NCBI RefSeq assembly: GCF_003479605.1 | Contig: NZ_QUHR01000006.1 | Coordinates: 131,376 to 195,375, forward strand | DNA from: Roseburia sp. AF12-17LB | GTDB lineage: Bacteria > Bacillota > Clostridia > Lachnospirales > Lachnospiraceae | DNA: 64,000 nucleotides | Reading direction: 5' to 3' | In this document: one piece after another, positions 35,193 through 44,631 of the stretch | How the letters are laid out: each line of letters starts with the position of its first letter | How positions within the stretch are numbered: the stretch's first letter is position 1 | Notes under the pieces: model-generated | What the model was told of the DNA's origin: nothing | The model's database searches: none | What the model saw: the letters and a program-made list of their open reading frames with translations, nothing else | Made by a program: the position numbers and the translations under genes

Positions 35193-36998
35193 ATGTTTCA
35201 GCAAAAAATGCAGGAGGAAGAAGAAAACAGATTTTGCATCTATCGGAATAAAACCTTTAACCGACGAAAAATTATGATTATTTTTGTGGCAGTATTACTG
35301 CTGATGGTATTTCTGATGGGACGACTGGTGTATCTTATGATATTCTGTTCAGAATACTATGGGGTCCGGGCTGAGAACCTCCATGAAAGAGAAAGGGATA
35401 TCAAGGCGGCAAGAGGGAATATTTATGACAGAAATGGTGTGGTTTTAGCAGAAAATAAGACGGTATGTACGATTTCTGTGATTCACAGCCAGATAGAAGA
35501 CCCGGAAAAGGTAATTGCAGTTTTAACAAAAGAGCTTGGCATGTCAGAAGAGACAGTGCGGAAGCGGGTAGAGAAGGTTAGTTCCATTGAACGGATTAAG
35601 ACGAATGTGGAGAAAGAAACCGGAGATGCGATTCGAGCCTATGAACTGGCGGGCGTGAAGATCGATGAAGATTATAAACGGTATTATCCTTATAATGAAC
35701 TGGCTTCTAAAGTAATCGGATTTACTGGCGGAGACAATCAGGGAATTGTCGGAATAGAAGTAAAATATGATGAATATCTGGAGGGCATCAATGGAAAGAT
35801 ACTTACATTGACAGATGCCAGAGGCGTAGAGATCAAAAATGCCGGAGAGAGGCGGAGTGAGCCGGTAGAAGGAGATGACCTTTATTTAAGTCTTGATTAT
35901 AATATCCAGATGTATGCAGCGCAGGCAGCAGTAAAGGTACGGGAGGAAAAACAGGCAGACAGTGTCAGCATCCTTGTGATGAATCCGCAGAATGGCGAAA
36001 TCCTTGCCATGGTAAATGAACCGGAGTTTAATCTCAATGAACCTTTTACCTTAAATACGGAGATTGACACGGAATTGAGTGAAGAGGAGAAGCAGGATGC
36101 TTTAAATAAAATGTGGAGAAACCAGTGCATCAATGACACTTATGAACCGGGATCCACTTTTAAGATAATAACAGCATCCGCAGCCTTGGAGGAGGGAAAA
36201 GTAAGTCTTTCTGACCAGTTTAACTGTCCGGGATATAAGATTGTGGAGGACAGGAGAATCCGCTGCCATAAAGTGGGAGGGCATGGGGCAGAGGATTTTA
36301 CCCATGGCATTATGAATTCCTGCAACCCGGTATTCATAGAAATCGGACTTCGTATCGGTTCCGACCGCTTCTGCGATTATTTTGAACAGTTTGGTTTATT
36401 ATCCAGGACAAATATAGATTTACCGGGGGAAGCATCCACCATTATGCATAAAAGAGAAAATATCGGTCAGGTGGAGCTTGCAACCATGTCCTTTGGGCAG
36501 TCCTTCCAGATTACACCGATTCAGCTTGCAACTACGGTTTCCTCTATTATAAATGGAGGAAACCGTGTGACGCCGCATTTTGGCGTGGAGACGAAAAATG
36601 CAGAAGGAGAAGTGACACATACTTTTGTCTATGGACAAAAGGAACATATTGTAAGCGAAGAAACTTCCACCACCATGCGCTATTTGCTGGAAAAAGTAGT
36701 ATCTGAGGGCAGTGGAAAGAATGCGGCTCTTGAAGGCTTTTCTATTGGCGGCAAAACCGCAACGTCCCAGACGCTTCCACGTAGTGAAAAAAGGTATATT
36801 TCTTCTTTTTTAGGTTTTGCTCCGGCTGACGATCCGCAGGTACTTGCCTTAATTATTATCAATAATCCACAAGGCGTTTATTATGGTGGAACCATAGCAG
36901 CACCGGTCTGCCGGGATTTGTTTTCCAATATTCTGCCATATCTTGGCATTGAGCAGGCACTGGTTACAGAAGATGCGGAAATTCAGGAAAATCCGTGA
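35193..36998 (+). CDS. Class B penicillin-binding protein, second copy (SpoVD/FtsI type)
   Basis: 601 residues. One membrane segment (about 28-50), dimerisation domain with ARGNIYDRNGVVLAENKTV, and transpeptidase motifs EPGSTFK (S321, K324) and SCN near 376. The third motif reads GGKTATSQ: KTA where KTG is usual. No PASTA domain. Two class B PBPs in tandem in a dcw cluster usually mean one for division and one for the spore cortex; this copy may be the sporulation one. A hairpin overlaps its ribosome site, so its expression may be set separately. Confidence 0.9.
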   Translation: MFQQKMQEEEENRFCIYRNKTFNRRKIMIIFVAVLLLMVFLMGRLVYLMIFCSEYYGVRAENLHERERDIKAARGNIYDRNGVVLAENKTVCTISVIHSQIEDPEKVIAVLTKELGMSEETVRKRVEKVSSIERIKTNVEKETGDAIRAYELAGVKIDEDYKRYYPYNELASKVIGFTGGDNQGIVGIEVKYDEYLEGINGKILTLTDARGVEIKNAGERRSEPVEGDDLYLSLDYNIQMYAAQAAVKVREEKQADSVSILVMNPQNGEILAMVNEPEFNLNEPFTLNTEIDTELSEEEKQDALNKMWRNQCINDTYEPGSTFKIITASAALEEGKVSLSDQFNCPGYKIVEDRRIRCHKVGGHGAEDFTHGIMNSCNPVFIEIGLRIGSDRFCDYFEQFGLLSRTNIDLPGEASTIMHKRENIGQVELATMSFGQSFQITPIQLATTVSSIINGGNRVTPHFGVETKNAEGEVTHTFVYGQKEHIVSEETSTTMRYLLEKVVSEGSGKNAALEGFSIGGKTATSQTLPRSEKRYISSFLGFAPADDPQVLALIIINNPQGVYYGGTIAAPVCRDLFSNILPYLGIEQALVTEDAEIQENP

Positions 36999-37015
36999 AA
37001 CTTTGGGAAGATATC

Positions 37016-37044
37016 TTGCAGGAAATCTCTAAATAACGTATACT
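37016..37044 (+). promoter_or_regulatory. Probable internal promoter before mraY
   Basis: TTGCAG, a 17-base spacer, TATACT, ending 48 bases before the mraY start. Confidence 0.5.
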
Positions 37045-37092
37045 AGATAAGTTGAAATGATATACAAAAAGAAAATAAAAAGAGGTGCAGTT

Positions 37093-38046
37093 ATGACGTA
37101 TCATGTTATTCTTCCGGTTATTATCGCTTTTGCAGTGAGTGCATTGTTAGGACCGGTCGTAATTCCTTTTTTAAGAAGATTGAAAGTTGGTCAGACGGAG
37201 CGGAAAGAGCTTGAATCCCATCAGAAGAAAATGGGAACCCCTACCATGGGTGGATTGATGATTATCGCAAGTATTATTGTAACCAGTCTGATTTATGTAA
37301 AAGATTATCCGAAGATTATTCCGATTCTCTTTATGGTAGTAGGATTTGGCGTAATTGGATTTTTAGATGATTATTTGAAGGTTGTACTGAGACGGTCGGA
37401 TGGACTGCTTGCATGGCAGAAAATGTTATGCCAGCTTGTAGTGACCACTGTTTTTGTGGTATACATGGTGAAGTTTTCAGATGTTTCCCTTACAATGCTG
37501 CTTCCATTTTCCGGTGGAAAATACTGGAATATTGGCTGGCTTGCAATTCCGGTCATGTATTTTGCAGTAATCGGAACTGTAAACGGAGTCAACTTTACCG
37601 ATGGCTTAGATGGTCTTGCTACCAGCGTAACCATTATCGTAGCAACCTTCTTTACTGTAGTTGCAGTGGGAACCAACAGCGGAATCGAACCGATTACCTG
37701 TGCTGTAGTAGGTGCATTGATGGGCTTCCTTCTGTTTAATGTATATCCGGCAAGTGTATTTATGGGAGATACCGGTTCTCTTGCACTGGGTGGATTTGTG
37801 GCAGCTACCGCATATATGCTTCAGATGCCAATTTTCCTTCTGATTGTGGGACTGATTTATCTGGTAGAAGTATTATCTGTTATCATTCAGGTAACCTATT
37901 TTAAAAAAACAGGTGGAAAGAGAATTTTCCGTATGGCTCCGATTCATCACCACTTTGAATTAGGTGGCTGGTCAGAGACCAGGGTAGTGGCAGTATTTTC
38001 AATTGTAACAGCAATCTTATGTCTGGTTGCATTGATTGGATTATAA
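37093..38046 (+). CDS. mraY: Phospho-MurNAc-pentapeptide transferase
   Basis: 317 residues with about ten membrane helices. Makes lipid I from UDP-MurNAc-pentapeptide and undecaprenyl phosphate. Family motifs: KMGTPTMGGLMII near 48-60, the Asp pair in FLDDYLKV, NGVNFTDGLDGLATS, FMGDTGSLALGG, and the histidine motif PIHHHFELGGW. ATG 37093 has AGAGGTG upstream; the longer frame from 37057 starts within the promoter-proximal region and is not favoured. Followed by murD. Confidence 0.96.
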   Translation: MTYHVILPVIIAFAVSALLGPVVIPFLRRLKVGQTERKELESHQKKMGTPTMGGLMIIASIIVTSLIYVKDYPKIIPILFMVVGFGVIGFLDDYLKVVLRRSDGLLAWQKMLCQLVVTTVFVVYMVKFSDVSLTMLLPFSGGKYWNIGWLAIPVMYFAVIGTVNGVNFTDGLDGLATSVTIIVATFFTVVAVGTNSGIEPITCAVVGALMGFLLFNVYPASVFMGDTGSLALGGFVAATAYMLQMPIFLLIVGLIYLVEVLSVIIQVTYFKKTGGKRIFRMAPIHHHFELGGWSETRVVAVFSIVTAILCLVALIGL

Positions 38047-38065
38047 AGAGACAGGAGTGAATAAA

Positions 38066-39427
38066 ATGGAATTTCAGGAGAAAAATGTACTGGTATTTGG
38101 CTCTGGGAAAAGTGGAATTGCTGCAGCAGAGCTGTTAGAAAAACAGAATGCGAATATTTTCGTTTTTGAAGGAAATGAAAAGCAGAGTGTAGCAGAAATC
38201 AAAGAAAAATCGGAGAGCTTTGCCAAGGCAGAAATCTATGTGGGCACCCTTCCGGAAGAAGTGATGGATAAACTGGATTTTGTTGTGTTAAGTCCGGGTG
38301 TTCCAACCGATTTACCATTGGTAAATGCCATGCGTGATAAGAAAATTACCATTATTGGTGAGATTGAGCTTGCTTATCAGGTGGCAAAAGGAAAAATCCT
38401 TGCAATTACAGGAACGAATGGCAAGACGACAACCACTACACTGGTGGGAGAAATTTTATCCAATTACTTTAAGGATGTAAAAGTCGTAGGAAATATTGGA
38501 ATTCCATATACATCGGTAGCGGCAGATACCACAGAAGAAACGGTAACAGCAGCAGAAATCAGCAGTTTCCAGTTAGAGACAATTGTAGATTTTGCTCCGG
38601 ATGTATCTGCTATTTTAAATATTACACCGGATCATCTGAACCGTCATCATACCATGGAAAATTATATTAAGGCAAAAGAGGACATTACAAAGAATCAGAA
38701 AGCAAACGATGTCTGCGTCTTAAATTATGAGGATGAAGTACTTCGCAAATTTGGGGAATCCTTATCCATGAAAGTGCTCTGGTTTGACAGTAAAAAGCCG
38801 GTACAGAATGGATGTTATTTAAATGGTGAGAAGATTATTTATGTCTCTGAGGGCAAAGAGGAAGAAGTCATTGATGTCAATGAGCTAAATATTCTTGGAA
38901 CCCATAATTATGAAAATGTTATGGCGGCAGTTGCCATGACCATAAGTATCGGAGTACCGATGGATGTCATTGTAAAAACACTGCGTGAGTTCCAGGCAGT
39001 AGAGCATAGAATTGAATATGTTACGGAGAAACGTGGCGTAAAATTCTATAACGATTCCAAGGGAACAAACCCGGATGCAGCGATTAAGGGAATTCAGGCA
39101 ATGAACCGTCCGACACTTCTCATTGGCGGTGGCTATGATAAGCAGTCTGAATATGATGAATGGATAGAAAGCTTCGATGGTAAAGTAAAGAAATTAGTAT
39201 TAATCGGAGTAACAAAAGAGAAGATTGCAGACTGTGCAAAGAGACATGGATTTACAGAGTATGTATTCGCAGACAGTCTCGAAGAGGCAGTAAATATCTG
39301 CTATGACAATGCAGTTTCCGGTGATGCCGTATTATTATCACCGGCATGTGCAAGCTGGGATATGTTTAAAAGCTACGAAGAACGAGGAAGAATATTTAAG
39401 GATTTGGTGCGCAATTTAAAGGAGTAG
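38066..39427 (+). CDS. murD: UDP-MurNAc-L-alanine--D-glutamate ligase
   Basis: 453 residues. Adds D-glutamate to UDP-MurNAc-L-Ala in the cytoplasm. The N-terminal Rossmann motif VFGSGKSGIAAAELL, the ATP loop AITGTNGKTTTTTLVGEIL near 111-129, EISSFQLETI and ITPDHLNRHHTMENY are all present, with FYNDSKGTNPDA and LLSPACASWDMFKSYEERG near the end. ATG 38066 follows AGGAG. Start 38036 (TTG) in the same frame is inside the mraY end and has no site. Confidence 0.96.
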   Translation: MEFQEKNVLVFGSGKSGIAAAELLEKQNANIFVFEGNEKQSVAEIKEKSESFAKAEIYVGTLPEEVMDKLDFVVLSPGVPTDLPLVNAMRDKKITIIGEIELAYQVAKGKILAITGTNGKTTTTTLVGEILSNYFKDVKVVGNIGIPYTSVAADTTEETVTAAEISSFQLETIVDFAPDVSAILNITPDHLNRHHTMENYIKAKEDITKNQKANDVCVLNYEDEVLRKFGESLSMKVLWFDSKKPVQNGCYLNGEKIIYVSEGKEEEVIDVNELNILGTHNYENVMAAVAMTISIGVPMDVIVKTLREFQAVEHRIEYVTEKRGVKFYNDSKGTNPDAAIKGIQAMNRPTLLIGGGYDKQSEYDEWIESFDGKVKKLVLIGVTKEKIADCAKRHGFTEYVFADSLEEAVNICYDNAVSGDAVLLSPACASWDMFKSYEERGRIFKDLVRNLKE

Positions 39428-39433
39428 TGATTT

Positions 39434-40555
39434 ATGGGCCGCAGACCGGGAAGAAAATCAGGCACAAAAGAAAAGACAATTAAATATTTTGACTATACAC
39501 TTTTGTTTGTTATTATTTTCTTAGTGTGTTTTGGTCTGGTTATGCTGTACAGCACCAGTTCTTATAATGCACAGATTGAGTATGGCGATGGAACTCATTA
39601 TCTAAAGCGGCAGGCATTTGCATGCTGCCTTGGATTTGCTGCCATGTTTGTGATTTCCAAGATTGATTATCATGTGTGGAAGAAACTGTATGGTGTGGCA
39701 TACATAGGCGCATTTTTACTGTGCGTTTCCGTTATCTTTTTAGGATCGAATGGAAATGGTTCTACCAGATGGTTCCGCCTTGGTCCGCTTTCTTTCCAGC
39801 CATCTGAGTTTGCAAAGCTTGCTGTCATTATTTTTCTTGCAACGGTAATCAGCCGCATGCAAAAGAAGATTGGCGATCTGAAGGAACTGATGAAGGTAAT
39901 GGTTTTACTGCTTCCGCTGGTTGGACCGGTTGCTTATACGAACTTAAGTACCGCGATTATCATTGTGGGTATCGCAGTGGCAATGGCGTTCGTGGCAAGC
40001 CCGAAATATGCGCAGTTTGTGGGAATGGCAATCGCAGTATTCGCTTTCGGAGCAGTCTTTATTGTACTGGCAAGCTATCGTGCAGAACGTATCAAAATCT
40101 GGCTCCATCCGGAGAATTATGATAAAGGTTATCAGACCATGCAGGGCTTATATGCCATTGGTTCTGGAGGACTTTTTGGAAAAGGACTTGGTGCCAGTAT
40201 GCAGAAGCTTGGGTTCGTACCGGAAGCGCAGAATGATATGGTATTTTCCATCATCTGTGAGGAGCTTGGATTATTCGGAGCAATCTGCCTGATTTTGCTG
40301 TTTATCTTAATGCTGTGGCGTTTTATGGTAATTGCCAATAATGCGAAAGATTTATATGGTGCATTGCTGGTGGTTGGTATTATGGCTCACATTGCCATTC
40401 AGGTAATCCTTAATATCGCCGTTGTAACCAACAGTATTCCAAATACCGGTATCACACTTCCTTTTATCAGTTATGGTGGTACTTCGGCATCATTCCTCTT
40501 AGCAGAAATGGGACTTGCGTTAAGTGTTTCCAGAGGAATTCAGTTGGAGGGATAG
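39434..40555 (+). CDS. ftsW: FtsW/SpoVE-type peptidoglycan glycosyltransferase
   Basis: 373 residues, about ten membrane helices. SEDS-family polymerase of lipid II that works with a class B PBP. Landmarks: GLVMLYSTSSYNA near 33-45, the STRWFRLGPLSFQPSEFAKL signature near 110-129, GLYAIGSGGLFGKGLG and AQNDMVFSIICEELGL, and NTGITLPFISYGGTS near the end. AAAGGAG lies before the ATG. Position in the dcw cluster supports FtsW or the sporulation paralogue SpoVE. murG, often next, is missing here. Confidence 0.94.
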   Translation: MGRRPGRKSGTKEKTIKYFDYTLLFVIIFLVCFGLVMLYSTSSYNAQIEYGDGTHYLKRQAFACCLGFAAMFVISKIDYHVWKKLYGVAYIGAFLLCVSVIFLGSNGNGSTRWFRLGPLSFQPSEFAKLAVIIFLATVISRMQKKIGDLKELMKVMVLLLPLVGPVAYTNLSTAIIIVGIAVAMAFVASPKYAQFVGMAIAVFAFGAVFIVLASYRAERIKIWLHPENYDKGYQTMQGLYAIGSGGLFGKGLGASMQKLGFVPEAQNDMVFSIICEELGLFGAICLILLFILMLWRFMVIANNAKDLYGALLVVGIMAHIAIQVILNIAVVTNSIPNTGITLPFISYGGTSASFLLAEMGLALSVSRGIQLEG

Positions 40556-40558
40556 GAT

Positions 40559-41308
40559 ATGATACGAGAAGAACGCAGAAAGAAGAGAAGAAGAAAACAT
40601 ATCCTGATTGGATTTCTGACTACACTGTTGATTCTGGCACTGGCAGCACTCATTGTAATCAAGGTATTTACCGTAAAAAATGTCGAAGTAGAAGGCAATA
40701 AATTATACAGTGATGAGCAGATTAAGGAATGGGTCTTAAATGATGACTATTCCTGGAATACATTATATGTATATTTTAAATATCGTTTCTTTGATACACA
40801 GAAAGTTCCGTTTATTGATACGATGGAGGTGAGTGTCAAATCACCGCATACCCTTCATGTAGAAGTATATGAAAAAGGACTGCTGGGCTACTTATATATG
40901 GATTCCCTGGGACAGAATGTCTATTTTGACAAAGATGGCTTTGTAGTGGAAATGTCTACAGATGTCATCGAAGGAGTACCGCAGATTACCGGACTGGCTT
41001 GTGGGGATGCAGTGCTTTATGAAAAACTTGACGTAAGCGGAAAAGATACCCTAAAGGATTTGCTGGCAGTAACCCAGACCTTAAAGAAGTATAATCTGGT
41101 TCCGGATACCATCAATTATGATGACCAGGGAAACGTGACCCTGCAGTACGGAACGATTACGGTGAATCTTGGACAGGCAACCAGCCTTACGGAAAAAGTA
41201 GTTCGTATGGAGAAAATTATGCCAAATCTGGAAGGACTTACAGGCATTCTTCATCTGGAAGACTGGACAGAAGATACCACAGATATTACTTTTGAAAAGA
41301 CGGCGTAA
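40559..41308 (+). CDS. ftsQ: Cell division protein FtsQ/DivIB
   Basis: 249 residues. Short basic N-terminus (REERRKKRRRKH), one membrane segment at about 16-37, then a POTRA-like domain starting FTVKNVEVEGNKLYSDEQI. The beta domain that follows ends near ILHLEDWTED. Links FtsL and DivIC to the divisome. It starts 3 bases after ftsW, with GGAGGGATAGG overlapping the ftsW end, so translation is probably coupled. Confidence 0.88.
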   Translation: MIREERRKKRRRKHILIGFLTTLLILALAALIVIKVFTVKNVEVEGNKLYSDEQIKEWVLNDDYSWNTLYVYFKYRFFDTQKVPFIDTMEVSVKSPHTLHVEVYEKGLLGYLYMDSLGQNVYFDKDGFVVEMSTDVIEGVPQITGLACGDAVLYEKLDVSGKDTLKDLLAVTQTLKKYNLVPDTINYDDQGNVTLQYGTITVNLGQATSLTEKVVRMEKIMPNLEGLTGILHLEDWTEDTTDITFEKTA

Positions 41309-41335
41309 TTTTTTCAAAAAAACAGAAAATATAGG

Positions 41336-41364
41336 TTGATTATTTTTACGAAAAATTATATGAT
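41336..41364 (+). promoter_or_regulatory. Probable ftsZ promoter
   Basis: TTGATT, a 17-base spacer and TATGAT, about 100 bases before ftsZ. Confidence 0.55.
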
Positions 41365-41395
41365 AGAGTATATGAGTAAATAAAGGCATACTTTT

Positions 41396-41426
41396 TATGA
41401 GAAATCTGTAAAGCAGATTTCTCATA
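41396..41426 (+). promoter_or_regulatory. Perfect hairpin in the ftsZ leader
   Basis: TATGAGAAATCTG (41396-41408) and CAGATTTCTCATA (41414-41426) form a perfect 13-bp stem with a 5-base loop, 38 bases before the start. No T run follows, so it is not a simple terminator. It may stabilise the mRNA or bind a protein. Confidence 0.65.
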
Positions 41427-41464
41427 GATTACATATAGAATGAGGGAGAGAAGGAGGAACTACC

Positions 41465-42700
41465 TTGCTTGAAATTAAAACAACAGAAGCAGAATCCAGT
41501 GCTAAAATTATTGTAATTGGTGTTGGTGGTGCAGGTAATAATGCAGTAAATAGAATGATTGATGAAAATATTGGTGGTGTTGAGTTTGTTGGAGTAAATA
41601 CCGATAAACAGGCATTACTTTTATGTAAAGCACCTACGTTGATTCAGATTGGTGAGAAGCTTACCAAAGGACTTGGAGCAGGAGCACAGCCGGAGGTTGG
41701 AGCCAAAGCTGCAGAAGAGAGTATGGAAGAGTTGTCAGCAGCTATTGAAGGTGCAGATATGGTATTCGTAACCTGTGGTATGGGTGGCGGAACCGGTACA
41801 GGAGCAGCTCCTGTTGTGGCAAAGATTGCAAAGGATCAGGGAATTCTTACCGTTGGTGTTGTAACTAAGCCGTTTAAATTTGAAGCAAAAGCAAGAATGG
41901 TAAATGCTTTAAGCGGTGTTGACAAGCTTCGTGAGAATGTAGATACCTTGATTGTAATTCCAAATGATAAATTATTAGAGATTGTAGACCGCAGAACAAC
42001 CTTCCCGGATGCATTAAAGAAAGCAGATGAGGTGCTTCAGCAGGCGGTTCAGGGAATCACAGATCTGATTAATATGCCGGCATTGATTAACCTTGATTTC
42101 GCAGATGTTCAGACTGTTATGAAGGACAAGGGTCTTGCACATATCGGTATCGGTATGGCTAAGGGTGATGATAAGGCAATTGAGGCAGTCAAACTGGCTG
42201 TTACCAGTCCATTGCTTGAGACAACTATCAATGGAGCAAGCCATGTTATTATCAATATTTCCGGTGATATTTCTCTTATGGATGCCAATGATGCAGCAAG
42301 CTATGTAGAAGATCTTGCCGGCGATAATGCAAATATTATCTTTGGTGCAAAATATGATGAGACTATGACAGATGCTGCAACGATTACTGTAATTGCAACA
42401 GGACTGGAAGAGAATGCAGCAAAAACCACTGCATCTTCTAATCTTATGTCCGGATTGAAATATCCAAATACAGCAGCAACCACCAGACCGGTCATTAATT
42501 CCGGACTTGTAAACCGTACTGCTAATGTTACAACCAACAGCAGTTTCGGAGCAACATCTACTCTGGGACAGACTGCTGCACAGCAGCCAGCTCCGACAGC
42601 TTCTCCATTTATTGGAATTACCAAACCAAAGAGACCGGAAAGTACTGTTCATGAGAAGGATATTAAAATTCCGGAGTTCTTAAAGAGTACCAAAAAATAA
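41465..42700 (+). CDS. ftsZ: Cell division protein FtsZ
   Basis: 411 residues. Tubulin-like GTPase that forms the division ring. [18 protein letters not shown] near 15-32, the tubulin signature [19 protein letters not shown] near 100-118, and [11 protein letters not shown] with the T7 loop are clear. The linker is rich in Ala/Thr/Ser, and the end [10 protein letters not shown] is the conserved C-terminal peptide that binds FtsA/SepF/ZapA partners. The start is TTG at 41465, with AGGAGGAAC in front. No ftsA is present nearby. Confidence 0.97.
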   Translation: MLEIKTTEAESSAKIIVIGVGGAGNNAVNRMIDENIGGVEFVGVNTDKQALLLCKAPTLIQIGEKLTKGLGAGAQPEVGAKAAEESMEELSAAIEGADMVFVTCGMGGGTGTGAAPVVAKIAKDQGILTVGVVTKPFKFEAKARMVNALSGVDKLRENVDTLIVIPNDKLLEIVDRRTTFPDALKKADEVLQQAVQGITDLINMPALINLDFADVQTVMKDKGLAHIGIGMAKGDDKAIEAVKLAVTSPLLETTINGASHVIINISGDISLMDANDAASYVEDLAGDNANIIFGAKYDETMTDAATITVIATGLEENAAKTTASSNLMSGLKYPNTAATTRPVINSGLVNRTANVTTNSSFGATSTLGQTAAQQPAPTASPFIGITKPKRPESTVHEKDIKIPEFLKSTKK

Positions 42701-42780
42701 GAACTATCATTTTGAAAAGGATAGCAATAAAATTATAGTGTAAGAGTAGAAAAGGAATTTGAAGTTCCTATATGATACGA

Positions 42781-42842
42781 CGCTTAGAACATTTGAAATG
42801 TACCAGATACTGGTGACAGCCATTGTTCTAAGCGTTTTTTTC
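42781..42842 (+). terminator. Terminator after ftsZ
   Basis: CGCTTAGAACA / TGTTCTAAGCG stem with an inner ACCAG/CTGGT hairpin and T run. The remaining gap to 43038 holds a perfect-looking stem CCGTAAGAAGCTGCC / GGCAGCTTCTTACGG at 42857-42889, a second possible Spo0A-like site at 42945-42953, and the spoIIG promoter. Confidence 0.85.
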
Positions 42843-42978
42843 GTTGTCAGGCATCCGTAAGAAGCTGCCGGTGGCAGCTTCTTACGGTAAGATTTGCAGA
42901 GTGCATTACGTTTCTTTTGCAACTTCCCTGCCGGGCAGTCGGATTCTGTCAATGAAATGAAAGAATGGCTGCATCTGT

Positions 42979-43012
42979 TTTGACAAAATATGCAGAGGAA
43001 AGTTTGTATAAT
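42979..43012 (+). promoter_or_regulatory. Spo0A-controlled spoIIG-type promoter
   Basis: TTGACA (42980-42985) and TATAAT (43007-43012) are both perfect hexamers, but 21 bases apart instead of 17. The -35 is covered by TTTGACAAA (42979-42987), whose complement TTTGTCAAA fits the Spo0A box TTTGTCRAA exactly. The B. subtilis spoIIG promoter has the same long spacer (22 bases) with a Spo0A site at the -35. Confidence 0.82.
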
Positions 43013-43038
43013 GCAGGAAAGGAAGGGAGGTGGCATGT

Positions 43039-43830
43039 ATTTATGAGATATATTTAGATGTTCTTTTTGTCAATAGTTTCCTGATGGATGTGCTGAATCT
43101 GTTCCTGACAGGCATATTTTTGCGGAATCTCATACATAAGGGCAGGATACTGCTTGCTGCCTTATTTGGAAGTGGTATGGGAGTCATTTGTTTTCTGATG
43201 CTTTCATCCTATAGATTGTATCGGCTGATTATGTATGTACCGGTTCCGCTTGGCATGGTTATGATTGCATTTTTTACGAGGAAACATACGACACAAAGAG
43301 TCGCTTTTCTGATAAAAAACTGGCTTGGCTGTTTTTTGTTTTCGATTCTGACAGGAGGCTGCATGCAGTGGCTCAATAAGAGCCTTTTTTATGGGCAGCA
43401 TTTTTATCTGGCAATGGTGCTGACGGCGGGAATTGCTGTGTCAGCATCCATAATATGGCGCAGCAGAAAGGAGAGAAGCCGGCATCTTTATCAGGTGCGT
43501 CTTTGCTATCATGAACATGAATTGCTGTTAGAAGCCTATTATGATACCGGAAATCTGCTGATCGACCCCTATGTGGGAAAACCGGTCAGTATCATAGATA
43601 AAGAGCTTCTGATGCCGATTTTCCGGGAAGATGAGCCGGTAGTACGACTGTTGCCATTTAGCAGTATGGGAGAGAAAAACGGCTTGGTAGAAGCACTTAC
43701 CGTAGAAGAACTTTATATTAAAGAAGGAAAAAAAGAGCGGCAGATTTTACAGGCGGTGATTGCACTTGGAAGTCCATCGTTGTTTCAAAAGAAGGAATAT
43801 CAGATGATTTTAAATTGCCATCTGCTATAG
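43039..43830 (+). CDS. spoIIGA: Sporulation sigma-E factor processing peptidase SpoIIGA
   Basis: 263 residues. Membrane aspartic protease that activates pro-sigma-E in the mother cell. The N-terminal half has about five membrane helices, and the protease half has AYYDTGNLLIDPYVGKPVSI (active Asp in DTG). No ATG is in frame at the start. GGAGG at 43026-43030 lies 8 bases before an in-frame ATT (43039), which would give (M)YEIYLDVLF, close to the usual start of the family. GTG 43030 overlaps the ribosome site and is less likely. sigE follows after 36 bases. Confidence 0.9.
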   Translation: MYEIYLDVLFVNSFLMDVLNLFLTGIFLRNLIHKGRILLAALFGSGMGVICFLMLSSYRLYRLIMYVPVPLGMVMIAFFTRKHTTQRVAFLIKNWLGCFLFSILTGGCMQWLNKSLFYGQHFYLAMVLTAGIAVSASIIWRSRKERSRHLYQVRLCYHEHELLLEAYYDTGNLLIDPYVGKPVSIIDKELLMPIFREDEPVVRLLPFSSMGEKNGLVEALTVEELYIKEGKKERQILQAVIALGSPSLFQKKEYQMILNCHLL

Positions 43831-43866
43831 GATGGAATGTGAATAAGAGAGGAAAGAGGAGTTGTA

Positions 43867-44607
43867 ATGTATTTAAAAGTAGATATACCGGAGCATTTTC
43901 AGTTTCGCATTGTGCGTAGTTTAAAAGATATGCTGCTTCGTAAGGAGACGGAGATTCACTATATCGGAGGGGCAGAGGTGCTGCCGCCACCGCTTCCGGC
44001 GAAAGAGGAAATGGAATGTATCGGACAATTGGTGAAAGAGCAGAGTGAGACTGCAAGAAAGAAATTAATCGAGCATAATCTGAGACTTGTAGTATACATA
44101 GCGAAGAAATTTGACAATACGGGAGTAGGAGTGGAGGATTTGATTTCTATTGGAACCATCGGATTAATCAAGGCAATTAATACTTTTAATCCGGAAAAAA
44201 ATATCAAGCTTGCAACCTATGCCTCCCGATGTATTGAAAATGAAATTCTGATGTATCTGCGTAGAAATAATAAGACGAAATTAGAGGTATCCATTGATGA
44301 GCCGTTAAATGTGGACTGGGACGGAAATGAATTACTACTTTCGGATATTTTAGGAACAGATGAAGATGTCATTTACCGGGATATTGAGACTGAGGTTGAA
44401 AAGAAGCTTTTGAATAAAGCAATTGAGCATTTAAACGGCAGGGAGCGGACAATTATTGAACTGCGGTTTGGCATCAATTCGAAAAACGGTAATGAACTGA
44501 CCCAGAAAGAGGTGGCAGATTTATTAGGAATTTCCCAGTCTTATATTTCCAGGCTGGAGAAAAAGATTATGAAACGATTGAAGAAAGAAATTGTGCGATT
44601 TGAATAA
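43867..44607 (+). CDS. sigE: RNA polymerase sporulation sigma factor SigE
   Basis: 246 residues. Mother-cell sigma factor, made as an inactive precursor. The pro-sequence is residues 1-30, followed by the conserved [17 protein letters not shown] junction where SpoIIGA cuts. Sigma region 2 includes [20 protein letters not shown] and [18 protein letters not shown]; region 4 includes [31 protein letters not shown] precedes the ATG. sigG, often next in Bacillus, is absent here. Confidence 0.97.
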   Translation: MYLKVDIPEHFQFRIVRSLKDMLLRKETEIHYIGGAEVLPPPLPAKEEMECIGQLVKEQSETARKKLIEHNLRLVVYIAKKFDNTGVGVEDLISIGTIGLIKAINTFNPEKNIKLATYASRCIENEILMYLRRNNKTKLEVSIDEPLNVDWDGNELLLSDILGTDEDVIYRDIETEVEKKLLNKAIEHLNGRERTIIELRFGINSKNGNELTQKEVADLLGISQSYISRLEKKIMKRLKKEIVRFE

Positions 44608-44631
44608 AAAAGAAAGAAAATGTATACATTT

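Noticed and set aside
42014..42652. Minus-strand 212-residue frame opposite ftsZ
   Set aside because: Cys/Ser-rich antisense of a conserved gene with no start signals.
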